This document shows positions 11,286 to 22,800 of a stretch of 64,000 bases of DNA, in pieces; position 1 is the stretch's first letter, and every line of letters starts with the position of its first letter. The stretch is taken from contig JALJCS010000001.1 in assembly GCA_023055355.1 (NCBI GenBank), positions 103,853,881 to 103,917,880 on the forward strand, written 5' to 3'. This DNA comes from Agelaius tricolor. Taxonomy: Eukaryota; Chordata; Aves; Passeriformes; Icteridae. The notes beneath the pieces are model-generated. The model did not search any database. It saw nothing but the letters and a program-made list of their open reading frames with translations, and was not told the origin of the DNA. The position numbers and the translations under genes were made by a program.

Positions 11286-14200
11286 CAGCTGTCCGGTATC
11301 GTGATTTATCACTTGTGTTGGTATTGATCTTTGCTAACGTGTTGCTCACAAATCAATGAACTGCTTCAGTCCTGATGGGGTTTGAACCATGCAAACTGAC
11401 TGGCTTTCCCCTGTGACAGGATCTGACACAGCTTACTGCTATATTGCCCAAGGTCAGAAATGTGGTTATTTTTACCTAGTCTCTGCATCTTGGACACCTT
11501 TGCCTTCTTTCAGCATCATACCTTTAGGGAAAGGGACTGTAGGCAGAGCAGAGAATCCAGAACTCATTGTTCAGAGACCAAAAACTATACTGAAAATATC
11601 AAAATTCATATTTCTTTCTGGATATCCTTTTCACAGCTAGCTAATTTGCCCACTATTCTATTTCTTTGTCTTCGGTTTCTCACTTCACCTTTTTCTTTGC
11701 TTATCCATTTAGAAATTCCCTTCTTTCTTTTTTTCCTGGCAAAAGAAGAAAATAAATATCTCACTTCAGAGAAAACTTTGGCAGGAGTGACTTTTAATTT
11801 CTTTCCTTTTTCTTCTCTATTGAGCTGATCATCCTTGTATGGATGATAATCTTTTTTAACATGAAGCAATGCTCTAACTGTAATTGTTTTATGATAGAAT
11901 AACTGCTATTTAACTGAAAAAAAGATATTCCTGTACCAACAAGGGTGAAAATGTTCTTTCAATAATAATTTACAGGACAGCTTTGGTGAAGCTTTATCTT
12001 TTGAGATGGAGGACCCAAATATGAAAATCCCTAATCTGACAACTAATTTCTCATTTCAAAGGCAAATTTGTCTGCTACTAGGCTAATATATAAAATACTA
12101 TAATTCCTCCTCCTTGTTTTAAAAGAAAGAGTATTTAAATTTGTACAAACAAATCTCAATAGCTTAAAATTTTCCAGATGTTCATCTCTTTTTATGTATT
12201 TATCTCTCTGAGAGGAAGGCAAACTGTCTAGTAAAGGTACTTGATTGTTGAAAATTGAAATTGAAAGTGATATAAAAAAGATGAAAACAATATTATAATT
12301 TTTCTGCCTGTTTTTCAAATAGATGGATAATCAGGGAGAAGGATGGAGGAAGAAATACCCACATTACATGCTCTCATAAAGCACATACTCAAGTTAAAAT
12401 CAAGCAGATATTTAAGTGCTTTGCTTAATCAGAATCCAAATCTCTCAGAAGGAGGTAAGTATTTGGAGCAGGTAAGAGATTAGATTAGGATAGTAGACAA
12501 GTAAGACTGTTTAATTATCCTTTCACAGGCCACCCAGCACTTGCTTCAGGCTCATTTCTCTGAAAAATTATTAATCGGGAAGATTTATTAGCCATTTGCC
12601 GAGTTTAAATTTCAAAGTCCTCCTGTCACTTTCCTGGAAAAGTTACTGCATCTGCAGCAATTGTTATAGGCTGGCTAGTTTTTTCAATGTCTCCATTCTA
12701 AAATTTTGCTGAAGGATTGATTCCTGTGCATTGTCAGCATCCTCTGGAATATAAAATCTCCATGACGAATTAGCCTACACATTTAAGCTTTGCATTTGTA
12801 CAAGCCAAAGTAGACTCCAAGCTGCACCAAGGCTAAAACTTGAAGGACTACAAGCAGAGGCAAAACAATAAATTTATGTATATAGGCATGTGCTTTGTGC
12901 ATGAAAAATACTTTTATAGCTATAACTATAATCCCTTATTGTATTTTTTTAATTGAATGCCTTATTTTTTTCCCTTTTGTTTAACATGCAGGTATTGTCC
13001 TGGTTTGTAGAGTTACTAACAGATGTTGGCACCACAGTTGGCTGTCAAGCCAGTGACTATGGATGAAGTCTATATCAGTATGGTTTCAAGAATTCCTCTG
13101 ATTTCTAGACAAGAGTAAAAAATCTAAGAAGTATTCTCATGAGTTATAAAAATTAGAATAAATGTGGCATTAGATTGTGGCATGGACAGTGTATTTTTGG
13201 TTCAAAAATATATGCATGCAAGTTCAACAAGAATAAGACCAAAAACAAAAGTTTCTATATTGCCTTCTTCCTTCTGATATGAAACAACCTGACACTATAC
13301 CTGGCTGCAGGAAATCCAAAAGCCTCATTAATTAGGTCTACAAGACCTTGGCAATAGGGTCTACAAACACATGAAATGATCTAATGTAGATAACTCATAA
13401 AATTATTTTATGTGTCCTACAAGTACCTGGCAGAGGTACAGACTAAAATCCATAGTTTTCCATTGACAGTTTACACAGGAACACTAAAATGTGTCCTAAG
13501 CATCTCCTAGTGCTTCCATGGATGTTACACTTTCTGTGGTTGTGAAGAACATATTTTCATGTCATATGGCATTTTCATATGACATATTTACTAACTTTGC
13601 TCTTATTTTACCTTTTATATTGACCAGTTGAATTTACAGGAGTGGCTGGTATTTTAGTGTGGAATTCCAAAGGATTTATTGTTAGGAAAAGAACTTCCAT
13701 TGGTCTAAGATAGCAGGGTGGCCTGACAGACTGCCCTCACATGGAGAAATCTGAGGAGGCTGCGGCTAATGGATCTTTCACTAATTTGTCATTACTTCAT
13801 TGGCATTATTCAGATGACCAAGTTTTAAGTAAGGCTCAAAAAAATTTCTTCTTTTTGTTCTAGAGAGCAAAATCTTTTCATGCCTAAACCAAAGAAGTAC
13901 TGATTTATTGTCTATTTATAAGATGAGCATTCACTTAATTCTATTTCAAGACTGTTCCTACCATGGATAAAGCAGTTTTCTCCAGATCTGCTTCTACTCT
14001 GTAGAATGAGACATTCCACTGAATTCAGAGACCACACAGAAATCCCCCACAAAAATGTAGCTATCTAATCTTCCCAGGAAGGAATATATATGGGTAAAAA
14101 TTGTCCCAGTAAGATTGATCCAGATGACATAAACCAGTAATATATTCAAAGTCTTTTTAAGAGCTAGTAACATACTGCCTAATTTTTCCAGAGATGAGCA

Positions 14201-17200
14201 ACTGAATCAAACCTCAGGTCTTCACTGGAAAGATTCAGTGAAAATATACTCCTTTGATCTTGAATTTGGAAGTAGCTAAGCAAAGGAACAACTTGTTGAC
14301 ATAGTATCCAGTGTTAGAGAAAAGTAGAGAGAGGTTCTTTTTATTAAAAAAAAAAAGTAGGACATTTTCTCTTTATATCAGACTTCATTTGATTTGATCA
14401 AAAGCTTTTTATTCACACCATTTAACAAATGTACAGGTCAATAATTTTGTGCTTTTGTCACATGTAAAATTCCAGAGTAAAATTCATCTGCAGGAGATCT
14501 GAATATTGGTGTTTACTTAGGAGCCAACTAGATAAGAACTTTAGACACTCACTTCCACCTGCTGTGTTATATTTCAACTTCCTTGCAACCTGCAGGAAAG
14601 TTACTGCTGGTTTTGGATGTTTGGGCAGAAAGCCATGTGGGGTCCTGCTCTGCCACTGCTCAGTTTCCTATCTCAGGTTTCACTGGCCAAGGTCTTTGGA
14701 CATCCACTGTCATTTGTCTCCATGCACCTCTCCTCTCCAGAATCTTCCTTCATTTGCAGGATCCTTCCTTCACCCACAATCTTTGCCACCTTCTTCCCAG
14801 GCCCCTTTAGTCTTTCTGAGACCAGCTCCTTTCAAAGATTCTCTTTACAGCACCCAAGGACTTTGGTCTCCTTACTACATTAGAATGCATACAGAGGAAT
14901 AATCTATGATCATCCTTCTCATCAGTGATTCTGTCTCATGTCTCTTTAGTAATTGGAGGGTTCATTATGTACCATTTTTTTCAGTCCAGATGATAGAAAA
15001 GTTTGCAGTCAGCCTACACAGGGTACAGCTAGCAAACAGGAGGTTTGTACCTGAAAATTCAGAAGTCAAATTTTATACATTAGCACACACACATGCACAC
15101 ACTTCTACCACTTGTCATTTTCCACAGCTTCAGTCAACCAACGAAATCTAAAATGCAAACAAACAAACAATCAAAACTCCAAACAAACTAGCAAAACTAA
15201 ACAAAGAAAAAATTGCAAAACAAACAAACACTGGAATCTTTTTCCAGCTTTAGTTCTAACAGAAAGAGTTTTACTTGCAGATTCAACTCTGCAAAATCAA
15301 TTTCTCTTGTGAAAACTAGGTGCAAATATTGGCTTTTGTGTGATGAGGTCTTATGTACTTCATTAAGATGCTGAACACTGTCCCTGAGTGCCAAACACCT
15401 CCTGTGAGTGATTTTGTGGTCACAATCTCACAGGATTTAGCACTACATGCTTTACATTAACATTTGTCTCAATACTACAGGTCTTAATCTGCTGAAATTA
15501 AAAAACTCAAGTTGACTTGACTGAGAAAATGACAGGGCTTGAATATAAAGAAACAGAAGACTAGGGGGTCATAGCTGGTTAATTGAACACAGTTGAACAC
15601 AGTAATCTGAAATTTCAAGAAAGAGATGCTTGGATTTGTAGTCCAGAAAAGGAACATAAAGTCTTTTTCCCCTGTCCTGCAAACTATAGGCCAGAAACCC
15701 CAGAACACTCTTATAAGCTTGAGACCTACATTAAAAGCCCAGAAGCCAGAAATTATATTTTGCCACATGAAAGAACTCTGGAGACTCAGGGGTTTATCTA
15801 AGGTTTCTGAAATAACACTAACTAGACCGAACAACCATGGTAAGTAGATTGTGTGCTGCTTTGATTGTGAAAGTTGGAGGGGAAGAAGACAGGAGAATAA
15901 AAACCAAAAAAAACCCCCGATGCTAAAATAAAAGCTAAGGAGCAGTGCTTTGATAAGGGCAAAAGCACCTATATAGTTACCTAAATGATTTTTAGTAACC
16001 TGGGAAAATATGCCAAGATAAGCATCAGTGACCATTTTAGTGCTGATCATGTATAGTTTTACTTTACAATCAGAATTACTGTAGAGAAAGGGAACTAAGA
16101 AGGCAAAGCTGTGACACAGAGGGGAAAAAATGAAATATAATTGAAAAAGGAGAGCTCAACCTTCCTTACACTTCTCTAAAGGTAAGATATTTAAAATTAG
16201 GTATTAAAAAAAAGTTTATAGTAAGATTTTACCTTCTAATTAGTCTTTTAAATGTGAAATAATTTCTATTAACCTCTATGAGAGTACCCTGGAAGAAACC
16301 AAATCCTGTTAATTCTCACCAAAATAAATTATGGAGGAATGCAATTATAATTTTGAACTAAATATCACAGAAACAATTATCAAGAAGAAAAATAACAAAA
16401 ATAATTTATTATAATTTTAAGATCTATATATATGTTGCTAATTTTTAAGGGAAAAAAACTACCAAAACAGTACTACTCTCAGGATAGTACCAATGTATGT
16501 GTTTGGTATTAGCCTAGAGAAAACACAGACATAACATCTTTGCATGAAGTGATCAATTTAAAAAAAAAATCAAAAATTTGTTCATATTAGGAACTATATA
16601 GATGTGTCAAGTAATGTGCTGAATTTGTAGTTTCCCTTTCAGGTGCCTGAAATCAGAGTGTGCCCTGTATCAAATGAAAAATCTGAAGATGAGCCATGAA
16701 GGTGTCCAGCAACCATCATGGCAGAACTAATATTTGATTAGAAATTATAAAGCCTAACATTACTTAATGCTGAACTGAACTGACTTAGTCAAGGCACTAA
16801 AAATTTAGAACTGAAAAGTCCCTCATCATTATCTTGTGGCAGAGTAGCAGTGGCATGATGCATAATGATTCCATAACACAGAGAGTCTTTCAATGTAATT
16901 AAAAGTCAGTAGAATGGAACACAATTATGAGAATTTAATTTTTTTTAAAGCAATGTGTGATCAGCCAAGGAAATTCACTGTCACAAAAAATCATTGAGAC
17001 GTCATCTATGCCAAAACCTGGGGACTATGATAATTTTTTGATCAATTATAATATTTGTGGGCATCTACTGTAGAGAGAAAAGCTGCCCTGGACATTATAG
17101 AACTATGTGTGCATTTATCTAATGTACATGGATATTGCACATTGGCTAGACCCTGGAATAAATTCAAAAGGTAGGCACTTGTGTTTCATAAATCACTTAC

Positions 17201-18639
17201 CCATAGGCATAAGTGCTGTTAGGTAAGGAATTCACATACCATAGTACTCATTTCACAAGTATTTAAACATCAAAAGTTGTTTGTATTAGGTAGTCAAAGC
17301 TAGTCTTCCTTTACATTAACCAGAGAAAGCATTTCCAAAAAACACTTTACCTCACAGATGCAATGTCTTAGGCTGATTCCCTCCTTGGATTTCTTTATTT
17401 CTTTAACTCTTTATATGGAGAATCTGGTGTAATTACCTTGATTCTAGTCAACAAACTTTTTAGTGACCGATAGGCGTTAGACTCCTACTGTCCTCAGCAT
17501 CTATGTCCTGTCTGCACAAAAAGAGAGACATTTCCAGGAGAATTTGTCCCTTTTTAAAACAGATGTGTAAAGTAGATGATAGCATGTGCCCTCTCAGATT
17601 TCTTAGTTCTCTCCATTAAGCACAGGAACAGCCACCAGCTGCCATTTGAGTTAAACTTTTAGAACATAAAATTTGCTAGAGAAGATCCCCACTCTTAGAT
17701 GATTTGTTGAAATTAGGTACATTTGCTGGTTTAGAAGACAAATTAACTTGTATGGGGTAAATCAGTTAATGATTTTTTGACAGTGAGACATGAGACCTGA
17801 TCATAGTCTGGGGTGTGAGATGTGGTACCTGCTAGGTAAATGAATTGCAGTCCCTGAACTGTGGCGTGCTGCCTACTTTGTCTCTATGCTGTGAGGTGAA
17901 GCCTCTCTGGAAGCATCTTCAGACACCATCAGAAGAAAAAGGGGGAGAAGACAATGATGAACTCAATTACCTTGGCATTAATAAGGAGTGCAAGCAATAT
18001 ATAGCTAAAGGACAGGCTCCAGTTTCTGTAAGAACATTATTCATTTTTTATTCGCTTTCCCCTGCCCAATGAAAAAATTCAGGGAATGCTCTGTGGTGCA
18101 CAGAGCTGTGTATCAAATCATGATGTCTCACTATGATAAGAATGTTCTTGTTTTTTTCACATATTTGAAAATAATGTGTTAAATAATCCTTAAAATACTG
18201 ATAAAATTACAGTCAACCAAAACTGAAAGTAACAATCCAAGTCAGTTATTAGGTAATAGGCCCTGAAGATTGCAAAATGAAAATTTGAATCTATGTAACA
18301 CTGACAATGTCTAAAACAGACACATGGAATTAAAATGACAACAGTACTGTTTTGGTGATTTTGGGAGCTGGTACAAAATACATAGTTACAATGTTACACT
18401 ATGCCAGATCAAGATGGCTGAAAGTAACCAGGATGACTACACTAGTAAATTACTTAAAATTATAGAATGGGTTTATACAGATAAACATTTCCTTTAAATA
18501 TGTTAATTTATATAATAGAAAAAGAGAAAATCGTTCCGAAATGAATCAATAAAAGTAAAAATTAGGTTCCACTGGTATAATTTCTAGTACACATACACAA
18601 ACACATCAGTAGTGTCACAAAACTAAGGAATCAGTAGCA
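11286..18639. other. Noncoding DNA, no gene seen
   Basis: The longest open frame of the window (188 codons, minus strand, 15484-16050) lies here. It is a hydrophobic, Phe/Leu/Trp-rich translation of the complement of purine-rich DNA, with no domain, so I treat it as chance. At 14564-14902 all three plus-strand frames are open over the same pyrimidine-rich, stop-poor stretch, which argues for composition rather than coding. The patch at about 12530-12680 (containing TTAATCGGG and TTTGCCGAG in AT-rich surroundings) resembles conserved noncoding elements. No RNA genes seen. Confidence 0.55.
15155..15230. repeat. Interrupted (AAAC)n microsatellite
   Basis: Runs of AAAC units, interrupted by short CT-containing breaks, in an A-rich 75-bp stretch. 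Just upstream, at about 15084-15102, is an (AC)-rich tract (ACACACACATGCACACAC). Confidence 0.85.
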
Positions 18640-19149
18640 CAGTGATGATAATACAGAGATGGTTTTGCTATTTTTGAGCAGGGATTGCACAAGGCCAGGG
18701 CTTTTCCTCCTTTTTGTTCTGCCACACTGAGGAGGAGGCTGGGGGTGCTTGGGAGGCTGGGAGGAGACACAGCCAGGACAGGTTACCCACAGTGACCAAA
18801 GGGGCATTCCAGACCACGTGGCATCATGCTCAGTACATAAAGCAGGGGGAAAAAGGAGGAAGGGGAGGACATTTTGTAGTGTTGCTTGTCTTCCTAAGTC
18901 GCTGTTACACATGTCAGGGCCCTGCTCTCATGGAGATGGCTGGAAAGCTGCCTGCTCATGGGAAGCAGTGAATTCATTCTTTGATTTGCTTTGTGTGTGC
19001 AGCTTTTGCTTTTCCTATTAAACTGTGTATATCTCAACCCACGATTTCTCTACCTTTTACCATTCTGATTCACTCCTTGATCCTGCTGGTGGGGGAGTGA
19101 GTGAGCAGCTGTGTGGGGCTTGGTTTCTGGCTGCAGTTAAACCATAACA
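18640..19149 (+). mobile_element. ERVL-type LTR, 5'-truncated
   Basis: This segment aligns by eye, block by block, with the LTRs at 19273-19881 and 31630-32201. Shared blocks include GAGGCTGGGAGGAGACACAG (shared with the 31630 copy), CAGTGACCAAAGGGGCATTC, the promoter-proximal ATCATGCTCAGTACATAAAG and the polyadenylation-like ATTAAA at 19017-19022. After that come TATCTCAACCCA and a terminal GTTAAACCATAACA ending at 19149. The first 60-100 bp of the family, with the TGTCCTGGTTT edge, are missing. The TATA-like element is weakened to TACATAAAG. No internal retroviral sequence is attached, so it is a solo, truncated LTR. It is closer to the inverted copy at 31630 than to its immediate neighbour, so the two adjacent LTRs are probably not the ends of one provirus. 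Confidence 0.82.
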
Positions 19150-19272
19150 GCCTCCTAGGTCTAAAAGCATCTGAGGTATGCTCTGAGTACACTCAAACTG
19201 TTTCAGTGTTATCCAGAAGGAATCCAGCTTGTGTGCTTTAATCTAGCACTGGGAGAGTGAACAAACAGTGGC
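19150..19272. other. Spacer between two tandem LTRs
   Basis: About 120 bp of single-copy-looking DNA separates the two LTRs. It is too short for a provirus and has no primer-binding-site or polypurine-tract signal I can see. Confidence 0.6.
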
Positions 19273-19881
19273 TCTGCTGGTTTGGGCTGTGCAGAGTTAA
19301 TAGTCCTCATAGTAACTAGTATGGGGCTGTGTTTTGGATTTGTGCTGGAAAGAATGCTGAAAGCACAGAGATGTTTTCATTATTGATGGGCAGCTCTTGC
19401 ACAGAGCCAAAGCCTTTTCTGTTTCTCACCTACCACCCCAGTAAGGAGTCTGGGTCACACAGGGAGCTGGGAGGGGCACAGTCAGCACAGCTGACACAAG
19501 ATGATCAAAGGAATATTCCATATGATATGACCTCATGCTCAGTATATAAAGTGGAGGGAAGAAGGAGGAAGGTGGGGGACACTTGGAGTGACTGGGTTTG
19601 CCTTCTTTAAGTCAGTGTTAAGTGTGATGGGACCTGGGTTTCCTGGGACTCTGCTTTCCTGGGGATAGCTGAATGCCAACCTGCTGAGGGGAAGTGATAA
19701 ATGAATTCTTTGTTTTGCTTTGCCTCGGTGTGCAGCTTTTCTTTGGGTAGTAAACTGTCCTTTTCTCAATCCATAAGTTTTTGTCATTTTTACTCTCCAG
19801 ATTCTCTCCCCAACCCAGTGCAGTGAAAGTGATTGAGTGGCTGTGTGGGGCTGAGTGATCAGCTGTGGTTGAATCTCAACA
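19273..19881 (+). mobile_element. ERVL-type solo LTR
   Basis: A complete-looking LTR of about 609 bp. Its left edge is TCTGCTGGTTTGGGCTG, a variant of TGTCCTGGTTTGGGCTG, and the right edge is GTTGAATCTCAACA. Internal order: GTTAATAGTCCTCATAGTAA, then GGGCTGTGTTTTGGATTTGT, ATATTCCATATGATATGACC, and a good TATA box (TATATAAAG, 19543-19551). A GTAAACTGTCC block follows in the R region, and finally a GAGTGGCTGTGTGGGGCT block near the 3' end. Flanks are GTGGC (19268-19272) and GTGGT (19882-19886), a 4-of-5 match to the 5-bp target-site duplication expected for ERVL integration. Absence of internal sequence indicates a solo LTR left by recombination. Open frames on either strand inside it are fortuitous. 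Confidence 0.83.
19543..19551 (+). promoter_or_regulatory. TATA box of the ERVL-type LTR
   Basis: TATATAAAG sits where the U3 promoter of this LTR family lies, just after the ATGACCTCATGCTCAG block. It is intact in this copy, while the copy at 18640 has TACATAAAG. Whether it drives transcription is unknown. Confidence 0.55.
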
Positions 19882-22800
19882 GTGGTAGATCAGCTTGAAA
19901 AGCTCAGTCCTGGACCAAAATAATATTCCAGTGTGTGAACATCCATATGCCCTCATGGAAGGGTCCATTGGAGTAAAAGCACCAGCTGAACCAGTTTACT
20001 CTTTTCCGAGTTCTCTATTAGTTCAAGTATGGGACTGATAGTTGTCCACCTTAAGGGACACGTGGCATAAACCAATACTCCCCCAAACTCCATAAAACAC
20101 CACCATTTACATGTCACTTAACACTAGCTAACAGGTAACTGAAAGAAACTAGACTGACCCTAATCTGTTCCCTCCAAAATGCTAGTGTGAACTATGCTAC
20201 ATAAAAGCTTTCTTATTGAAGGAGTGCCAAGGTCGTAGGTCTCTTTTGGAAAAACTAACAGTCGCCGCATGCGGTCCCCTTTGGAGGCTATTGCCTTTGT
20301 TTCTTCCTTTTTAGGAACAGAATTTTCTTTGTGGATTTTATTGGCCCTAACTCCAGTGCAGCAGCACCCAGACACAGTTTTATGGATTCTACACATATCC
20401 CTTGGAACAGGGATTTCTCTTTTTTTTTTAATCTGTCCCAGTTTTGAAATGCAGTTTTAGCTTAAATCATCAAAGTATCTTATCATTCACGTATTTTAAA
20501 TACTGCATTTCTAATGCAAACATAATTAGCCTCTGTCTGTTAATGTACAAAGGGAAATGCAGGGACAGGACAGTTGAATAGTGAGTCAATCCCAGAGTAG
20601 TAACTAGAGCCTTGCTTATCAACTTACCTCCACTGTAGAAATGGTATTGATCAAGGACAGTTGAAACAAACCTACAATTATCAAGGAGAGAGTGCAACTC
20701 ACACAGATATCTGGAAATGTGGGGGAAATCATGCAGGCTGACAATTCTTTTATGTGATGCAGATAAAAAGTATCACAAATACACACAGTATCAGCAGCAG
20801 AATAAAACAGATAAGGGTTTTACAGATTCTTTCTGAAATGGATGCCATCAAAAATCATAAAGTTTTGGAGAGGAAACAAAGATATCTAAGATCTTTATAA
20901 TCAAAAGCAAATGTGAAGCATCAGGTTAAGATTTGATCTGGGACATTTTAATTTGGGGTTTTTTTTCTAAATAACTTCTTTAAAAGTATTTTAAGAAATA
21001 ATGTTATCCCAGTTAAATTAGGAATCATTTAAGATATAAAGTAAATTGATATTAAAAGAAATATAGTGTCATCATAGTGTTTTAAGGTGATTAAGTATTC
21101 CAATTATATATTCTGACTATTGGAGTTTTATATAGGATTTTATAACTTTTTTTTAGAATATTTTCATTATCTGAAAGATAGATATATGTAGATTATATAA
21201 TTTGTTGAGGTTTACACTACTAGCTACATAATATTTTCTCCATATTTTTACATAAACATAAATCCTCCCCCAAGTACAGTCAAGTGAAATGTAACTCTGA
21301 TGCTATAATGGTGAAAGAGGAGTTTATAAATGGCATCCAGAAAGGTCAGTGTGGCACTGCTAAGAAGGAAAGATGGATATGGAAACCTGAAGATGGGTTG
21401 ATTCATTTCACAGAGGTAAATACTCAGTGCTGCATAACTGTCTCCTTTTAATTAGCTTGTCAAAAGATTTTGACAAAGGCCTCAAGTGGGTAACTGAGCA
21501 AATCCGAACTGCAGATTACCTCTATTGAACCATTTATTGTCTTTCAGAGCTTTTAATAGAATTTTTTAATCAAGCCAGTTCTATTTTCTTATAACTTTTG
21601 GAGGGTTTTTTTTGGTTTGTTTTTTTTTTCTGTTTGTTTGTTTGTTTGTTTGTTTTGTTTGTTTGTTTGGGTTTGGGGTTTTTTGCATCATTAATTAATA
21701 CAAGGTTTTCCAGCAACATTTTTTTTCCTGTTTAAGACTGTATTTGAGCATGCACTTTAGATCTTCCTTGATATCTTTATTTGGACTTCTCTACTGATCA
21801 ATTCATCAGCAAACATAGTGTTTCCAAGCTTTTTATTGCTCTCCTCTTTCACTGGTTTTAAATGTATATTTATGTGAATGGATGATGCTTCATTTTAAGG
21901 CTACAACATTAAAACAAGTTGTTCTTGTAAATAAACAGGCATTTACAAAGGAACCTAAAAGGTGTTGTCTTCTCAGTGCTCCATTGACTGTATCTTACAT
22001 TATATTATCACTTCTTTAAGAACAACTTCATGTCACCAAAGTTCATTGCAATTATTAGTGTGACACAGACACACATGTTTGTTAGGTGGAATTTGACAGA
22101 TATGGGAAGAAAAATCAGGAATATATATTTAGAACTTTCTGACTTAGAATTCCAAGGACTGGAAGGAACAGGGGAAAGAGACTGATCATCTTTTCCCATT
22201 GAACTTTTCCAAACACAGGTACTATAACTACTTGCTAAAGTTGTTCAGATATTTGGAGGCATACCAAGATGTTGTCAGAATGTTGGTGCAGCCATTTAAT
22301 ATTGAATATTGTGCTCATCCTAAATAGTATAGGTGGAGGAAAGAGTGTCTGTTGCCTCCTTCTGTGCCCATGTGCTGGTTTGTAAGTGTCTAAAAGAAGG
22401 TTAGCACTGGAAAAATTACTGACATTTTAACAAGGGATGGCACAGCATGGCACTTACTGCATTGAATCACAGGCTACATGGACTGCAAATGAGAGCACCT
22501 GAGATGTGCTGCTATCCACATCACCAAAGCAGACTAGGAACTTCACAATTTAGAAATGTTAAATAATGTAAATCAGCCTTATCTCTAGCATAGTAATAAT
22601 GCTTTGCCACTTTAAGCATAAGAAAAGAGCTTATCCTCTTGCAGAATGTTATCTTCAGTCTTGAATGATTTTTTTAAAGTTTTGATAAATTATTTATTTG
22701 TTAGAAATACAGTTTTCATTAAATAAAAAATATTTATGTTGTCAAATTATTTCATATTAAATCTGGGGGGACTAGAAATTCACAAATCTTTTACAAGCCC

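Noticed and set aside
13010..13060. TGTCCTGGTTTG-like motif near 13007 as an LTR edge
   Set aside because: The sequence that follows does not show the ordered blocks of the LTR family; single-motif match only.
14564..14902. Plus-strand frames of 112, 75 and 88 codons
   Set aside because: All three frames are open over the same pyrimidine-rich, stop-poor bases, so openness reflects composition.
15484..16050. Longest open frame of the window, 188 codons on the minus strand
   Set aside because: Translation is a Phe/Leu/Trp-rich hydrophobic string from the complement of purine-rich DNA, with no domain, no convincing start context and no neighbouring gene signals.
19882..20460. Possible retroviral interior following the LTR at 19273-19881
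   Set aside because: No primer-binding site, gag, pol or env features recognised, and the near-match target duplication immediately after the LTR indicates a solo LTR.
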